Below, piece by piece: positions 8,541-17,778 of a stretch of 55,158 bases of DNA. The translations under genes and the position numbers were made by a program. The stretch lies in assembly GCA_024404915.1 (NCBI GenBank), contig JAKSPJ010000015.1, positions 1 through 55,158 of the forward strand, given 5' to 3'. Position 1 is the first letter of the stretch. Each line of letters opens with the position of its first letter. This DNA is from Oscillospiraceae bacterium (GTDB lineage: Bacteria > Bacillota > Clostridia > Oscillospirales > Ruminococcaceae). A model generated the notes under the pieces. It was given only the letters and a program-made list of their open reading frames with translations, did not search any database and was not told the origin of the DNA.

Positions 8541-9084
8541 AAATCATTCAGAATTCAAAGCGATCGACATGGCCTATATCGGCATCGGTGCTGCCTTGAT
8601 TGCCATTTGCTCATGGATCAGCATCCCCACCACCGTCCCGTTCACACTTCAGACCTTTGCCATTTTCCTGCTGTTAGGATTACTTGGAGGCAAAAAAGGA
8701 ACACTCTCCGTTCTGGTTTATATTCTGCTGGGTGCCATCGGACTGCCGGTGTTTGCCAATTTCTCATCCGGTATGGGAGTTCTGCTAGGCAATACCGGCG
8801 GCTATATCATCGGCTTTCTGTTCAGCGGCCTGATTTATTGGGCAATCACCGCAAAATCCTCTGCACTCTGGCTGCAAATCATCGCATTTGCATTGTCTCT
8901 GGCTGTCTGCTACACATTCGGCACTGCCTGGTTTATGTATGTCTACGCAAAATCCAATGATCCGGTGGGACTGGCAACCGTATTATCCTGGTGTGTATTC
9001 CCATTCATTCTCCCGGACTGCGTGAAAATCGCCCTGGCAGTACTTCTGGAAAAAAGGCTGCGTCCTCTGCTTCATTTACAATAA
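8524..9084 (+). CDS. bioY: Biotin transporter BioY (ECF S component)
   Basis: A 186-aa, six-helix membrane protein. BioY is the substrate-binding S component that captures biotin for an energy-coupling-factor transporter; the EcfAAT module must lie elsewhere. Family hallmarks are ISIPTTVPFTLQTFAIFLLLGLLGGKKG (residues about 32-60), VYILLGAIGLPVFANFSSG and the GNTGGYIIGF motif (about 88-98). It overlaps the DUF1284 gene and starts after AAAGGGAG. No biotin synthesis genes are in the window, so this operon looks like uptake rather than synthesis. Confidence 0.95.
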   Translation: MEQTVKNHSEFKAIDMAYIGIGAALIAICSWISIPTTVPFTLQTFAIFLLLGLLGGKKGTLSVLVYILLGAIGLPVFANFSSGMGVLLGNTGGYIIGFLFSGLIYWAITAKSSALWLQIIAFALSLAVCYTFGTAWFMYVYAKSNDPVGLATVLSWCVFPFILPDCVKIALAVLLEKRLRPLLHLQ

Positions 9085-9141
9085 TCATTATTTCAACGCA
9101 GGATTGCATTTTGCTTTTCCCTAACAGCATAACAAAAAACA

Positions 9142-9180
9142 AAGAGCACCGGTCTGATACCATCAAACCGGTGCTCTTAT
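9142..9180 (+). terminator. Bidirectional terminator between bioY and the convergent 87-aa gene
   Basis: Perfect 12-bp arms AAGAGCACCGGT (9142-9153) and its complement (9167-9178). A-rich and T-rich flanks suit termination from both sides. Confidence 0.85.
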
Positions 9181-9194
9181 TCATTGCAAACGGA

Positions 9195-9458
9195 TTATTT
9201 CAGCCATGCAGCTGCCAGTTCCAGTGCCTCATACAAGGAAGAAAGCTCTGCCTGCTTTTTAATTGCCTGCATCGGAGACAAACCCTGATCTGTTTTCATC
9301 AGGTAACATTTCACTTTTGTTGCCTGTTGCAGGTCATTTTCTGTTTCGCCCTCCATCAGCTTCATCATCACAACATAGGGCTCTGCCATGCTGCCATAGT
9401 ATAGATCGTTTTCTTTTCGTACAACCGGTCTGGATTTGTAAGTAAAATAGTTTTTCAT
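9195..9458 (-). CDS. Small hypothetical protein (87 aa)
   Basis: I do not recognise this protein. It is an 87-aa soluble, Met- and Lys-rich sequence with a central EPYVVMMKLMEGETENDL segment and a C-terminal amphipathic helix (ELSSLYEALELAAAWLK). It has no Cys and no signal peptide. The start is one of two adjacent ATGs; GGGG spacing favours the second. It lies 29 nt after the DUF4340 gene and just before a terminator, so it is probably the last gene of the ABC operon. Confidence 0.75.
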   Translation of the reverse strand: MKNYFTYKSRPVVRKENDLYYGSMAEPYVVMMKLMEGETENDLQQATKVKCYLMKTDQGLSPMQAIKKQAELSSLYEALELAAAWLK

Positions 9459-9487
9459 CATACTTCCCCTTTTTCTATAATCATCAA

Positions 9488-10987
9488 TTACCAGGTCATC
9501 GTAAACTTCTTATCTATCTCTTTGAACAGATTGATATTGTCGGCCAGAACATCTGCGTAGCTCTTGCGGCAAGTAAAGCGAACCTCACCGTTTACCACGA
9601 TATATGCCTTGAGATTGCCTGCATCATAATATGCAAAATGCTCTTCCTTCTTGCCGTCCTGCCGTTTGATTGTCACCTCAGCAATGGGCTTTTCCGGCAG
9701 TTCCACATCCTCGTATACGATATCCTCTGCCTTTGTTTCCAGCAGATAGGTATAGAATACACGATAACGCTCAATCTCATCAGCAGACATATCCGCACCA
9801 TTCAGCGTCATGACCGCATCATCCTTGGATGTTGCAGTACAATGGAAGTCAAGCTCCTGCTCCTGATTGCTGCATATCAGCTCACCAATATCCCAGACAT
9901 ATGTGCTGATAACATTTCTGGAAATCACATCCTCCGGTGTCAGATCCTCATATGCAATATCCTCCGGGTTAAAGCTGTAAATGCAGTCCAGATCCTTCAG
10001 CATACCGTAATATCGGGTTTCGCCGTTGGCATCCTCAAACTTGTCACCAAGATAGAATACAGTTGTTTTATTATCGCTGGTTTTCATTGTCACTGTTGCG
10101 AAGGGCTTATCCAGACCTGCAGCTTTTTTGTCCGCAGCTGTCGGGAAAGGTGTAAGTACTTCACTTGCAGTCAGACCATATAAACCGTGGGTAGCACCGC
10201 TGGAACGGTCTGCACTGATGAGAGACTCAACAGGTTCCTTCATCACGTGAACAGCCAGCGCACCGCCATTGATATTCTCTGCATAGAATTCATCATATTC
10301 AAACAGGAAATCATAGTCCAGATCTTCTCTTTCAATTCTGACAGACTCGATAATGGTATCATCATCATCTGCCTGTTCTTCTTTCAGAGTCTTGCCCAGA
10401 TAATAAGGAATGCCCTCCAGATATGGTGCAACTGCGGTTCCATTCACCGTATAAACGGTTTTGTCACCCTCCAGCATCACGTACCGACAGTCATCAATGG
10501 GTGTCTCACTGCCGATATAGAAAACCACTGCATCTGCATCATCCACATCCAGCTGTACCTTCACCGGCTGATCCAGTCCAAACTGTTTCAATTCCTCATC
10601 AGATGCATTTTCCTTTGCAGTATCCACAGAGGCAAGCTCCGGGCAGCGGGTTGCCAGTGTACGAACGCCTGTGGTATTCATAGGCAGCTTTTCATAGCCA
10701 TCCAGATAGTAATTGGCAACATCAATTACAGATTCATTGCCATCCATATCCGTTGTTGTGGTCTTTTCCATCTTTCGTGTCGCACTGTAGGAATCCCCGT
10801 TGGGATTCTCCACAGTGATTTTACGAATTGCCTCGGATGAAACGTTCCACAGTTCTGTCACAACCGCTGTATCAGAGGATTCTTCCGGTTCAGCTTCCGG
10901 TTCGGTCAACTTCAGGGCTGCAATGCCGCCGCCCAGCAGTGCAAGCAGTACACTGCCGCCGATAATCCCTTTCAGGGTTTTGTTCAT
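9488..10987 (-). CDS. DUF4340 domain-containing protein, Gld-type ABC operon
   Basis: A 499-aa protein with one N-terminal membrane helix (residues about 7-26, GIIGGSVLLALLGGGIAAL) and a large acidic external domain. The repeated DxADAVVFYIGSETP and KTTVFYLGDKF strands are typical of DUF4340. These proteins accompany GldG/ABC_transp_aux genes in bacterial operons; their job is unknown and probably involves an exported substrate or envelope assembly. The start overlaps the GldG stop as ATGA. Confidence 0.88.
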   Translation of the reverse strand: MNKTLKGIIGGSVLLALLGGGIAALKLTEPEAEPEESSDTAVVTELWNVSSEAIRKITVENPNGDSYSATRKMEKTTTTDMDGNESVIDVANYYLDGYEKLPMNTTGVRTLATRCPELASVDTAKENASDEELKQFGLDQPVKVQLDVDDADAVVFYIGSETPIDDCRYVMLEGDKTVYTVNGTAVAPYLEGIPYYLGKTLKEEQADDDDTIIESVRIEREDLDYDFLFEYDEFYAENINGGALAVHVMKEPVESLISADRSSGATHGLYGLTASEVLTPFPTAADKKAAGLDKPFATVTMKTSDNKTTVFYLGDKFEDANGETRYYGMLKDLDCIYSFNPEDIAYEDLTPEDVISRNVISTYVWDIGELICSNQEQELDFHCTATSKDDAVMTLNGADMSADEIERYRVFYTYLLETKAEDIVYEDVELPEKPIAEVTIKRQDGKKEEHFAYYDAGNLKAYIVVNGEVRFTCRKSYADVLADNINLFKEIDKKFTMTW

Positions 10988-12600
10988 AGATTCTTTCTCC
11001 TTACATACACTACAATGCCAAGAACTGCAACAACCAGCGGAATAATCAAAACAGTTACTGTACGGATTGTTTTCGCCTGTGCCTCTGTAATTGTAATTTT
11101 GGTCTGGTCAAGAGACTTCTCTGCAATGGTCAGGACATTTTCCCTTCCGGTTGCAGTATTCATCAAAGACATGAAATAGGATGCGTTGTCATAGCTTCCT
11201 GTACTGCCTGCAACATAGTAATCCAGCATCCATGCAGAACCAAATGCAATAATCTGGCTCTTTACAGTTTCATTGTCCACCGTAAAGGTCTGATCTGCCA
11301 GAAGTGCAACGGTGTAGGTATTCTTTTCCGCACTGTTCATATCAAATTCACTGGAAGTTTCATCCAGCGGATACAGACAGCAGGTGTCAGATGTCAGAAG
11401 CAGCGGATAAGTATTTCTGCCGGAATTCTGTTCGAATGCAGCAGTAATCGGCAGCGCATAGGGCACAACAATCGGAAGCTTATAGGTAGTATAGCCTGCA
11501 TTCAGAGAAGCCTCTGTACTGACTCGTGCCACCGGTACATTGGAAATCATGCTGACATATGCAGCCTGAACCAACTGCGCAGTTTTCTCATCGCTTTCTG
11601 TTACAATTGCCTGACTGTACTGAATGCCCCACAGTGCAAGGAAATTATCCAGATTTGGAGTAGTGGAACGCTTAAACGGTGTACCGAAATACATCAGTGT
11701 TTTATTGTACTTGCCATTGTTATTCAGATAATTGCTCAGCTTTTCCACCTGTGCATCTGTCAGGTCACTGGAGGGAGAGCACAGAATTGCCATATCATAA
11801 TCCTCTGTCAATTCAGCGGTTACGATATCCAGTTCATCGTATTCGTAATTATTCTTTGACAGCAGTTCTCTCAGTCTGTCATAGTTGCCGGAATCATACT
11901 GGTCATAGATTGCCTGACCATTGTTCTGGCTGATCAATGCCAGCTTTACAGGGTTCAGATCGGTAACACCCATAATTGCAGAAATCAGGGACTGTTCGCC
12001 GATAAAGGAAACTTTCTGTGTCTGCTGATAGGTGTTGTAATCAATGCTGGTTTCGTACTTTACCAGGTCATTCTGATAGCTCAGAACACGCACCAGATCG
12101 CCGTGTGCAACGACTGCATCACCCAGTGTAAGATTACCGGTGTAATTAGCAGAATACTTGGAAATTGCCTCCGGATTCTTATTGGGATCCACATATTCAA
12201 TGGAAATACGACCGTTGGATTCGCTGCGGAAACGGTTCATAACCTCAGCAACCACTTTCAGATTGCTGTTCTCCTGGAAATAGCTTTCATCTGCCAGCAT
12301 GGTAATCTGAATCTTATCATTCACATCTTCGCTGCCCAGCTTGTTCAGATATTCAATAGTCTGTTCATCCAGTTCATAAAGTCCGTTAGATGTCAGGTCA
12401 ATATTCCAGTTAAAGCGTTTATCCAGCTGACCGCAGATAACATTGACTGCAACGACAATTGCCACGAAAACAATAGTGATTAAAGAAGACAATGTGCCGT
12501 ATTTCAGCTTCTTCTTTCTGATACCTGCTTTCAGCGCACGTTCCTGCTCTTCTTCAGGAGTCAATTCGCTCTTCTTAGTCTCTGCTTTTTCTTTTTTCAT
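10984..12600 (-). CDS. GldG family protein (ABC_transp_aux), auxiliary ABC component
   Basis: A 538-aa protein with membrane helices near residues 37-60 and 507-530 and a large periplasm-facing domain between. The opening NWNIDLTSNGLYELDEQTIEYL is the classic GldG/ABC_transp_aux entry, and LCSPSSDLTDAQVEKLSNYL near residue 270 belongs to the same family. GldG works with a GldF permease and a GldA ATPase; in Bacteroidetes the trio supports gliding, but in Firmicutes its substrate is unknown. GGAGGG precedes the start, 14 nt after gldF. Confidence 0.9.
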   Translation of the reverse strand: MKKEKAETKKSELTPEEEQERALKAGIRKKKLKYGTLSSLITIVFVAIVVAVNVICGQLDKRFNWNIDLTSNGLYELDEQTIEYLNKLGSEDVNDKIQITMLADESYFQENSNLKVVAEVMNRFRSESNGRISIEYVDPNKNPEAISKYSANYTGNLTLGDAVVAHGDLVRVLSYQNDLVKYETSIDYNTYQQTQKVSFIGEQSLISAIMGVTDLNPVKLALISQNNGQAIYDQYDSGNYDRLRELLSKNNYEYDELDIVTAELTEDYDMAILCSPSSDLTDAQVEKLSNYLNNNGKYNKTLMYFGTPFKRSTTPNLDNFLALWGIQYSQAIVTESDEKTAQLVQAAYVSMISNVPVARVSTEASLNAGYTTYKLPIVVPYALPITAAFEQNSGRNTYPLLLTSDTCCLYPLDETSSEFDMNSAEKNTYTVALLADQTFTVDNETVKSQIIAFGSAWMLDYYVAGSTGSYDNASYFMSLMNTATGRENVLTIAEKSLDQTKITITEAQAKTIRTVTVLIIPLVVAVLGIVVYVRRKNL

Positions 12601-12614
12601 TGTTGAATCCCTCC

Positions 12615-13319
12615 TTAACTCCAGCGTCTGCGCTCAAACACACGGATTGTAAAATAATTAAAGACAACCGCAACACTGAGGTAGAAAACAACAGTGGAAA
12701 TATTGAACAAACCGCATGTAATGGCAAAGTACTTTCTGTAGAATGACAGAACATCCAGTACCTTTGTGACAATCTCATTAGAAATGTAGCTGTTGATGAC
12801 ATCAATCATATAGAAGACCATCAATACCACAAAGCTGACAACAGCTGCGGCAATCTGATTCTCTGTCAATGCAGAAACCAGAAGGCCGATTGCAATAAAT
12901 GCAGCACCCAGCAGGAACAGTGCAAGAAAGTTTGCAAAGAGCATTCCCCATTCCACATTGCCGAAGCTGCTGAGAATCAGCGCATACAGGAAGGGCATTG
13001 CCAGTGCGATGGTATAGAGTGTCAATGCGGCGAAATACTTGCCAAATACGATTTCTCCCAGACTAACAGGTGCTGTCAGCAAGCCCTGTTCTGTTTTCTG
13101 CTTCTTCTCCTCACTGAACAATCTCATTGTCAGAATCGGAATCAGGAAAATACAGATCAGGAACAAACTCTGGAACATCACAGACATATCTGTTGTTGCG
13201 GACATCAGACATCCTGCGTAGAAGAAATAGCCGGTAAAAATCCAGAACACGGCAAGAAAAATATATGCGATACTCGATGTGAAGAACGCACCGATTTCAC
13301 GTCTGAAAATTGCTCCCAT
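12615..13319 (-). CDS. ABC-2 type permease, GldF-like
   Basis: A 234-aa membrane protein with six hydrophobic spans. MGAIFRREIGAFFTSSIAYIFLAVFW at the start and MRLFSEEKKQKTEQGLLTAPVSLGEIVFGKY (about 62-92) are typical of GldF-like ABC-2 permeases. It forms the channel of the exporter energised by the next upstream gene. Its ATG overlaps the ATPase stop (TAATG). Confidence 0.92.
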   Translation of the reverse strand: MGAIFRREIGAFFTSSIAYIFLAVFWIFTGYFFYAGCLMSATTDMSVMFQSLFLICIFLIPILTMRLFSEEKKQKTEQGLLTAPVSLGEIVFGKYFAALTLYTIALAMPFLYALILSSFGNVEWGMLFANFLALFLLGAAFIAIGLLVSALTENQIAAAVVSFVVLMVFYMIDVINSYISNEIVTKVLDVLSFYRKYFAITCGLFNISTVVFYLSVAVVFNYFTIRVFERRRWS

Positions 13320-14338
13320 TATGCATCCTCCCCTTTCTCTTCCTCTTTTGCTTCTGCTTTCTCGTTTTTCTTTGCCTTCTCTGTTTCAACCACAGGGGCA
13401 TCCACATTGGATCCCATGGTAATCTTCAGGAAGACCTCTTCCAGAGTCAGCTCAGCAGAGCGAAGTGCCAGCATGGGCCAATTGTTCTTTGCAACAATCT
13501 CAAACAGCTCATAGCGGATATCCGTGCCCGGTGTTGCTTCCAGTTCATATTCATACACACCAGGCTCACGTTCCATATCTGCACGGCAATACTTAATGCC
13601 GGTGATATTACGCAGTGCCTTGACAATATCCTCACGAGGGCCGGCAATACGGGCAATCAGACGGTGATCTGTGGAATGATTGCGCTCCAGATTATCTGTG
13701 GTATCGTGAGCAGCCACAACACCGTGATTGATAATGATAATGCGGTCACAGACAGCCTGAATCTCACTGAGAATGTGGGAAGAAAGAATAACGGTATGGT
13801 TCTTTCCCAGCTTTTTAATCAGTGTACGGATTTCCAGAATCTGCTTCGGGTCCAGACCAACGGTAGGTTCGTCCAGAATCAGAACCGGCGGATTGCCGAT
13901 TAAAGCCTGTGCCAGTCCCACACGCTGCTTGTAACCTTTGGAAAGGTTCTTGATCAGACGGTTCTGCACATCTGCGATCATGGTCAGTTCCATAACTTCT
14001 GTCAGATGCGCCTTGCGTGGCAGCTTGCACTTTTTCAGATCATAAATATAGTCAAGATAGCCCTTAACGGTCATATCCACATACAGCGGCGGCAGTTCCG
14101 GCAGGTAGCCGATAAAAGACTTTGCCTTAATCGGGTCCTCCAGAATATCAACGCCATTGATCAGTGCCTGGCCGGACGTAGAAGAAATATAGCCGGTCAG
14201 CATGTTCATGGTCGTGGATTTTCCAGCACCATTCGGGCCAAGAAAGCCAAGAATTTCTCCGTCATCAACGGTGAAGCTGATGCCGTTTACAGCATGCTTG
14301 TCGCCGTAATGCTTCGTCAGATTGCGTACTTCAATCAT
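13319..14338 (-). CDS. ABC transporter ATPase, GldA-like
   Basis: A 339-aa ATPase with Walker A GPNGAGKST (about 35-43), Q-loop, signature LSKGYKQRVGLAQALIG (about 132-148), Walker B VLILDEPTVGLDP and switch His in SSHILSEI. A regulatory C-terminal domain of about 100 residues ends in a charged Lys/Glu/Ala tail (from about 315). First gene of the operon gldA-gldF-gldG-DUF4340-small protein. Confidence 0.94.
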   Translation of the reverse strand: MIEVRNLTKHYGDKHAVNGISFTVDDGEILGFLGPNGAGKSTTMNMLTGYISSTSGQALINGVDILEDPIKAKSFIGYLPELPPLYVDMTVKGYLDYIYDLKKCKLPRKAHLTEVMELTMIADVQNRLIKNLSKGYKQRVGLAQALIGNPPVLILDEPTVGLDPKQILEIRTLIKKLGKNHTVILSSHILSEIQAVCDRIIIINHGVVAAHDTTDNLERNHSTDHRLIARIAGPREDIVKALRNITGIKYCRADMEREPGVYEYELEATPGTDIRYELFEIVAKNNWPMLALRSAELTLEEVFLKITMGSNVDAPVVETEKAKKNEKAEAKEEEKGEDA

Positions 14339-14423
14339 TTTTTGCTTTCAATCCTTTCATTATCAGATGAATTTCATTTTGTTGGCAGTATCTCCAAAGG
14401 ATTTTGTTATTCAGAGACCGCCT

Positions 14424-14451
14424 ATTGTATTTTACATTGACTTTGTGACAA
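14424..14451 (-). promoter_or_regulatory. Candidate promoter of the Gld-type ABC operon
   Basis: Minus strand TTGTCA (14446-14451), 16-bp spacer, TACAAT (14424-14429), about 86 bp before the ATPase start. The surrounding 14460-14520 bases hold no gene and no clear hairpin. Confidence 0.5.
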
Positions 14452-14524
14452 TTTTGTGTCAATTAACAGAATATTCATTGACGAAACCAACAGATTTCCC
14501 ATTTGACATTTTCCTGGAATCATA

Positions 14525-15463
14525 TCACTCAAAATGATGTAAAATACTCTCCGCAGGCAGAAGCTGCTTTCTCACCTGAATATCACGCTGAATCTGTTCT
14601 TTCAGTGTATCCAGGGAAGAAAAAGGCTTTTCCGGACGAATAAACTGGCAAAGCGTCACAGGCAGCAGAGTGCCGTTCAGTTCACCGCTCCAGTCCAGTA
14701 AATGGGTTTCTGCAATAACTGCCACCTCACTATTGTTAACTGTGGGGCGCACACCGATATTTGTGATAGAGGGGACCCATTCCTCATTGATTTCCGAGAA
14801 GGAGGCGTACACCCCTCTGCGGGGAAGGCACTGCCATGGCTCAAAAGCCTGGTTTGCAGTGGGAATATTCAGCTTTGTGCTGCCTATCTGCTGTCCTGAT
14901 ACAATATGTGCAAGAATCTGATAATCTGCACCAAGCAGCTGATTGGCCATCTGTATCTGTCCGCTCTCCAGCAGGAAACGAATGTGGGAAGAGGAAATAG
15001 TCTTGCCACTGTCATCCTTCAGCTGTGGAACCACCTGCACCTGAAAGCCGTATTTCTTTCCAAACTGCTGCAATTCACGGATGCCGCAGGAAGCATTTTT
15101 TCCGAAACGGTAATCTGCACCCACCACAGCACAGTCAATCTGCAGGCGTTCCCGCAGAATATCCTTGCAGAAATGTTCGCCGTCCAGGTCGGCAATTTCG
15201 CCAAAGGGAAGGGCATATACCGCAGCAGCACCGCACTCTGTCAGAAGTCTCCGCCGCTGTTCGTCATGGTAGATATACCGAATCGCTGAACCTCTTTTCT
15301 CCGTCATTGTCTCCGAAGAAAACGTCACAACATGGCATGCTCCCAGAGATACTGCCTGTGCAAGAACCTGACGGTGTCCCAGATGTACGCCGTCAAATAC
15401 GCCCAGTGCTGCAATAATCGGATTTCTTTTCGGATTTGGTGCCTCATGTAATTCCTGATGCAC
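14525..15463 (-). CDS. ribF: Bifunctional riboflavin kinase / FAD synthetase RibF
   Basis: A 312-aa enzyme that makes FMN from riboflavin and FAD from FMN. The N-terminal nucleotidyltransferase domain shows GVFDGVHLGHRQVL (about residues 22-35) and the ISSSHIRFLLESG motif (about 160). The C-terminal flavokinase domain shows GSTKLNIPTAN (about 197-207, where the family usually has GxxxGFPTAN) and NIGVRPTVNN. It is the last gene of the rimP-nusA-infB operon, 12 nt after truB. I see no clear terminator after it. Confidence 0.94.
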   Translation of the reverse strand: MHQELHEAPNPKRNPIIAALGVFDGVHLGHRQVLAQAVSLGACHVVTFSSETMTEKRGSAIRYIYHDEQRRRLLTECGAAAVYALPFGEIADLDGEHFCKDILRERLQIDCAVVGADYRFGKNASCGIRELQQFGKKYGFQVQVVPQLKDDSGKTISSSHIRFLLESGQIQMANQLLGADYQILAHIVSGQQIGSTKLNIPTANQAFEPWQCLPRRGVYASFSEINEEWVPSITNIGVRPTVNNSEVAVIAETHLLDWSGELNGTLLPVTLCQFIRPEKPFSSLDTLKEQIQRDIQVRKQLLPAESILHHFE

Positions 15464-15475
15464 GTAATCATCCCC

Positions 15476-16369
15476 TTACAAATTCTTATATATCCGCAAT
15501 ACACTGTTTTGTCTGTCCGCATCTGCAAGTCCCAGAAAAGTGTCATCTTCTGCATAAACACGGTATCTGTCAGAATCCCGGAGCTTCAGCTGACACAGAT
15601 TCAGCTTCACACCATTCCGGTAATGCTTCGTCTGTGAAGCATTCAGCTGCAGTGAAGGCAGGCTCTGAAAAAGCCGGTCTGTCGGAATCAGGATTTGCGG
15701 AATCTTTCCCTCATCTGCATATTTCTGCACCACTTCAAAGGTCATTGCATCCTCCAGACGGAATCCGCATGCGGCGGTCCGCACCAGAGATTTCATAATA
15801 CAGCCGCATCCCAGCATTTGTCCGGCATCATGGAGAATAGTCCGGACATAGGTACCCTTTCCGCAGGTAATGCTCACAATTCCCTCCCCGGTTTCCGGGT
15901 CAAAGGCTTCGCAGATGATTTCGGCAATATGCACTTTTCTGGCAGGGCGTTCAATTTCCTTGCCTTCTCTTGCCAGCTCATACAGCCGCTTTCCATTAAT
16001 CTGCACCGCAGAAAACATCGGCGGAATCTGCATAATATCGCCTGTCAGCCGCTCAAATACATCCTGCAGCTGCGCATCTGTCACATGAAATGTACTCTGT
16101 GACAGCACTGTACCCGTTACATCCTGTGTATCTGTTACAACCCCCAGGCGAAACCCTGCACGATAGCTTTTGGTTTCATCCGGCAGTATATCGCAGGCAC
16201 GGGCCGCCGTACCAACCAGTACAGGCAATACGCCCTCTGCCATAGGGTCCAGTGTCCCGGTATGTCCCAGTCTGCGCATTTTCAGAATGCCCCGCAGTTT
16301 TCCGATAACATCAAAGGATGTAAATCCCCGGGGTTTGTTCATCACTAAAACGCCGCTCAGTTCCGCCAT
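15476..16369 (-). CDS. truB: tRNA pseudouridine(55) synthase TruB
   Basis: A 297-aa TruB, which converts U55 in the T arm of tRNAs to pseudouridine. GVLVMNKPRGFTSFDVIGKLR at the start and RLGHTGTLDPMAEGVLPVLVG (about 32-52, with the catalytic Asp in TLDP) identify it; PMFSAVQINGKRLYELAREG and the GKGTYVRTI motif follow. The ATG at 16369 overlaps the nrnA stop (TGATG), giving translational coupling; a TTG one codon earlier is less likely. Confidence 0.95.
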   Translation of the reverse strand: MAELSGVLVMNKPRGFTSFDVIGKLRGILKMRRLGHTGTLDPMAEGVLPVLVGTAARACDILPDETKSYRAGFRLGVVTDTQDVTGTVLSQSTFHVTDAQLQDVFERLTGDIMQIPPMFSAVQINGKRLYELAREGKEIERPARKVHIAEIICEAFDPETGEGIVSITCGKGTYVRTILHDAGQMLGCGCIMKSLVRTAACGFRLEDAMTFEVVQKYADEGKIPQILIPTDRLFQSLPSLQLNASQTKHYRNGVKLNLCQLKLRDSDRYRVYAEDDTFLGLADADRQNSVLRIYKNL

Positions 16370-17349
16370 CAAAGAGAATCCTCCGCAGCCTTCATCAGCT
16401 TCTCACAGACTTCCTTCGGCTCTCCGCTTTCAATGGAACAGCCGCCGGCTTTCACATGTCCGCCGCCGCCGAACAGTGCACAGACTTTGGAGACGTCTGC
16501 GGTATCGCCGCCCCGCATAGAAATGCGATAGGAACCATTGGACTGCTGCTTGCAGGTGATTCCGATTTCCACACCGCTGATCTGCATCGGCAGATTGGCA
16601 ACACCGTCCACCTCATAGCTGGATACATTCAGCTCACTCATCCAGGCGTAGGGCAGGTATGCAACAGCCACCCTGCCGCTTTCTGAAAGCTGAATATTCT
16701 GCATGACTCTGGCATCCAGCTGCATTCTCCCCTTACTTTTTTCCACAAACATTTTTCTGTTTATGCGGGCATAGGGCAGGTCAGGATACTGTGACTTAAT
16801 CACGGATACCGCCTGAAAAATACTTGCATCGGCATTGCTGAACTGGAAACATCCCGTATCTGTTGCCATGCCGAGATACAGACACTCTGCAATTTCACTG
16901 GTCAGCGGAATGCTGTTTTCCTCCAGCATACGGAACAATACTTCACAAGCTGCTCCGGAATTCGGATTCCAATATAATGTATCTGCATAGTGTGTATTTG
17001 AGATATGATGATCAATACACAGCACAATTTCTGCATTTTTGATTTCCTCCGGCAAATCTCCCAGCAGATTTCTGTCTGCCACATCAACGGAGATATAGGC
17101 CTTCGGCTCAAAGGATTCAAATTGAATACCTGCTGTCACACTCTGAAATGTTTCAGGAATGACATCGGCACAAACCACACGGGAACGGATGCCTTTTTGT
17201 CTGAGAAGATGATAAAGCGCATACCCGCCGCCAATGCAGTCGCCATCCGGTGAACGGTGTATCAGAATATTCACATCCTGCAGCGAGCATAATTTTTCAT
17301 AGGCTGCTCTGCTGTCGATTTCCACGCAATTTACAGATTGCTGCATCAT
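16369..17349 (-). CDS. DHH/DHHA1 phosphoesterase, NrnA-like (oligoRNase / pAp phosphatase)
   Basis: A 326-aa DHH family enzyme. NILIHRSPDGDCIGGGYAL (about 28-46) and the DHH box LCIDHHISN give the two-metal site; the DHHA1 domain ends with GGGGHVKAGGCSI (about 300-312). NrnA-type enzymes degrade nanoRNAs and 3'-phosphoadenosine 5'-phosphate. The perfect AGGAGG before the ATG at 17349 decides the start over an upstream ATG at 17370. It is coupled to truB, the order commonly seen after rbfA. Confidence 0.92.
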   Translation of the reverse strand: MMQQSVNCVEIDSRAAYEKLCSLQDVNILIHRSPDGDCIGGGYALYHLLRQKGIRSRVVCADVIPETFQSVTAGIQFESFEPKAYISVDVADRNLLGDLPEEIKNAEIVLCIDHHISNTHYADTLYWNPNSGAACEVLFRMLEENSIPLTSEIAECLYLGMATDTGCFQFSNADASIFQAVSVIKSQYPDLPYARINRKMFVEKSKGRMQLDARVMQNIQLSESGRVAVAYLPYAWMSELNVSSYEVDGVANLPMQISGVEIGITCKQQSNGSYRISMRGGDTADVSKVCALFGGGGHVKAGGCSIESGEPKEVCEKLMKAAEDSL

Positions 17350-17385
17350 AGTCCACCTCCTGTGATTCATTGCTTTTCTGCTTCT

Positions 17386-17748
17386 TCACTCCGGAATCTG
17401 TGTATCTTTTAAACCAAGCTGATTCAGCTTTTCACTAATATCTGCTGCATATGCAATGGAATCATCTGCAATAAAATGCATTTCCGGAGATTTCCGCAGC
17501 TTCAGTCTGTGAAACAGCTCTTTGCGAATAAAACCGGAGGCCTTCGTCAGCACTTTGCAGGCATCCTTCGCCTGCTGCATGCCCTTCAGACTGGACACAT
17601 ACACAGTACAGTGTCCCATATCGCCTGCCAGTTCCGCACGCACAATCGTCAGGTCCGGTGTAATGCGGGGGTCTTTCAGTTCACGCAGAATTGCGGTTAT
17701 TTCCCGCATCATATCTTCCTGAATCCGATCGATTTTAAATCCTGCCAT
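17386..17748 (-). CDS. rbfA: 30S ribosome-binding factor RbfA
   Basis: A 120-aa RbfA, needed for late 30S maturation at the 16S 5' end. The sequence shows the KH-like fold markers RIQEDMMREITAIL, LKDPRI, TVYVSSL and LFHRLKLRKSPEMHFIADDSI. It lies between the small acidic gene and nrnA in the same operon. Confidence 0.95.
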   Translation of the reverse strand: MAGFKIDRIQEDMMREITAILRELKDPRITPDLTIVRAELAGDMGHCTVYVSSLKGMQQAKDACKVLTKASGFIRKELFHRLKLRKSPEMHFIADDSIAYAADISEKLNQLGLKDTQIPE

Positions 17749-17778
17749 GTTTTTCTCCTTTCAGGTGATTCACACGCA

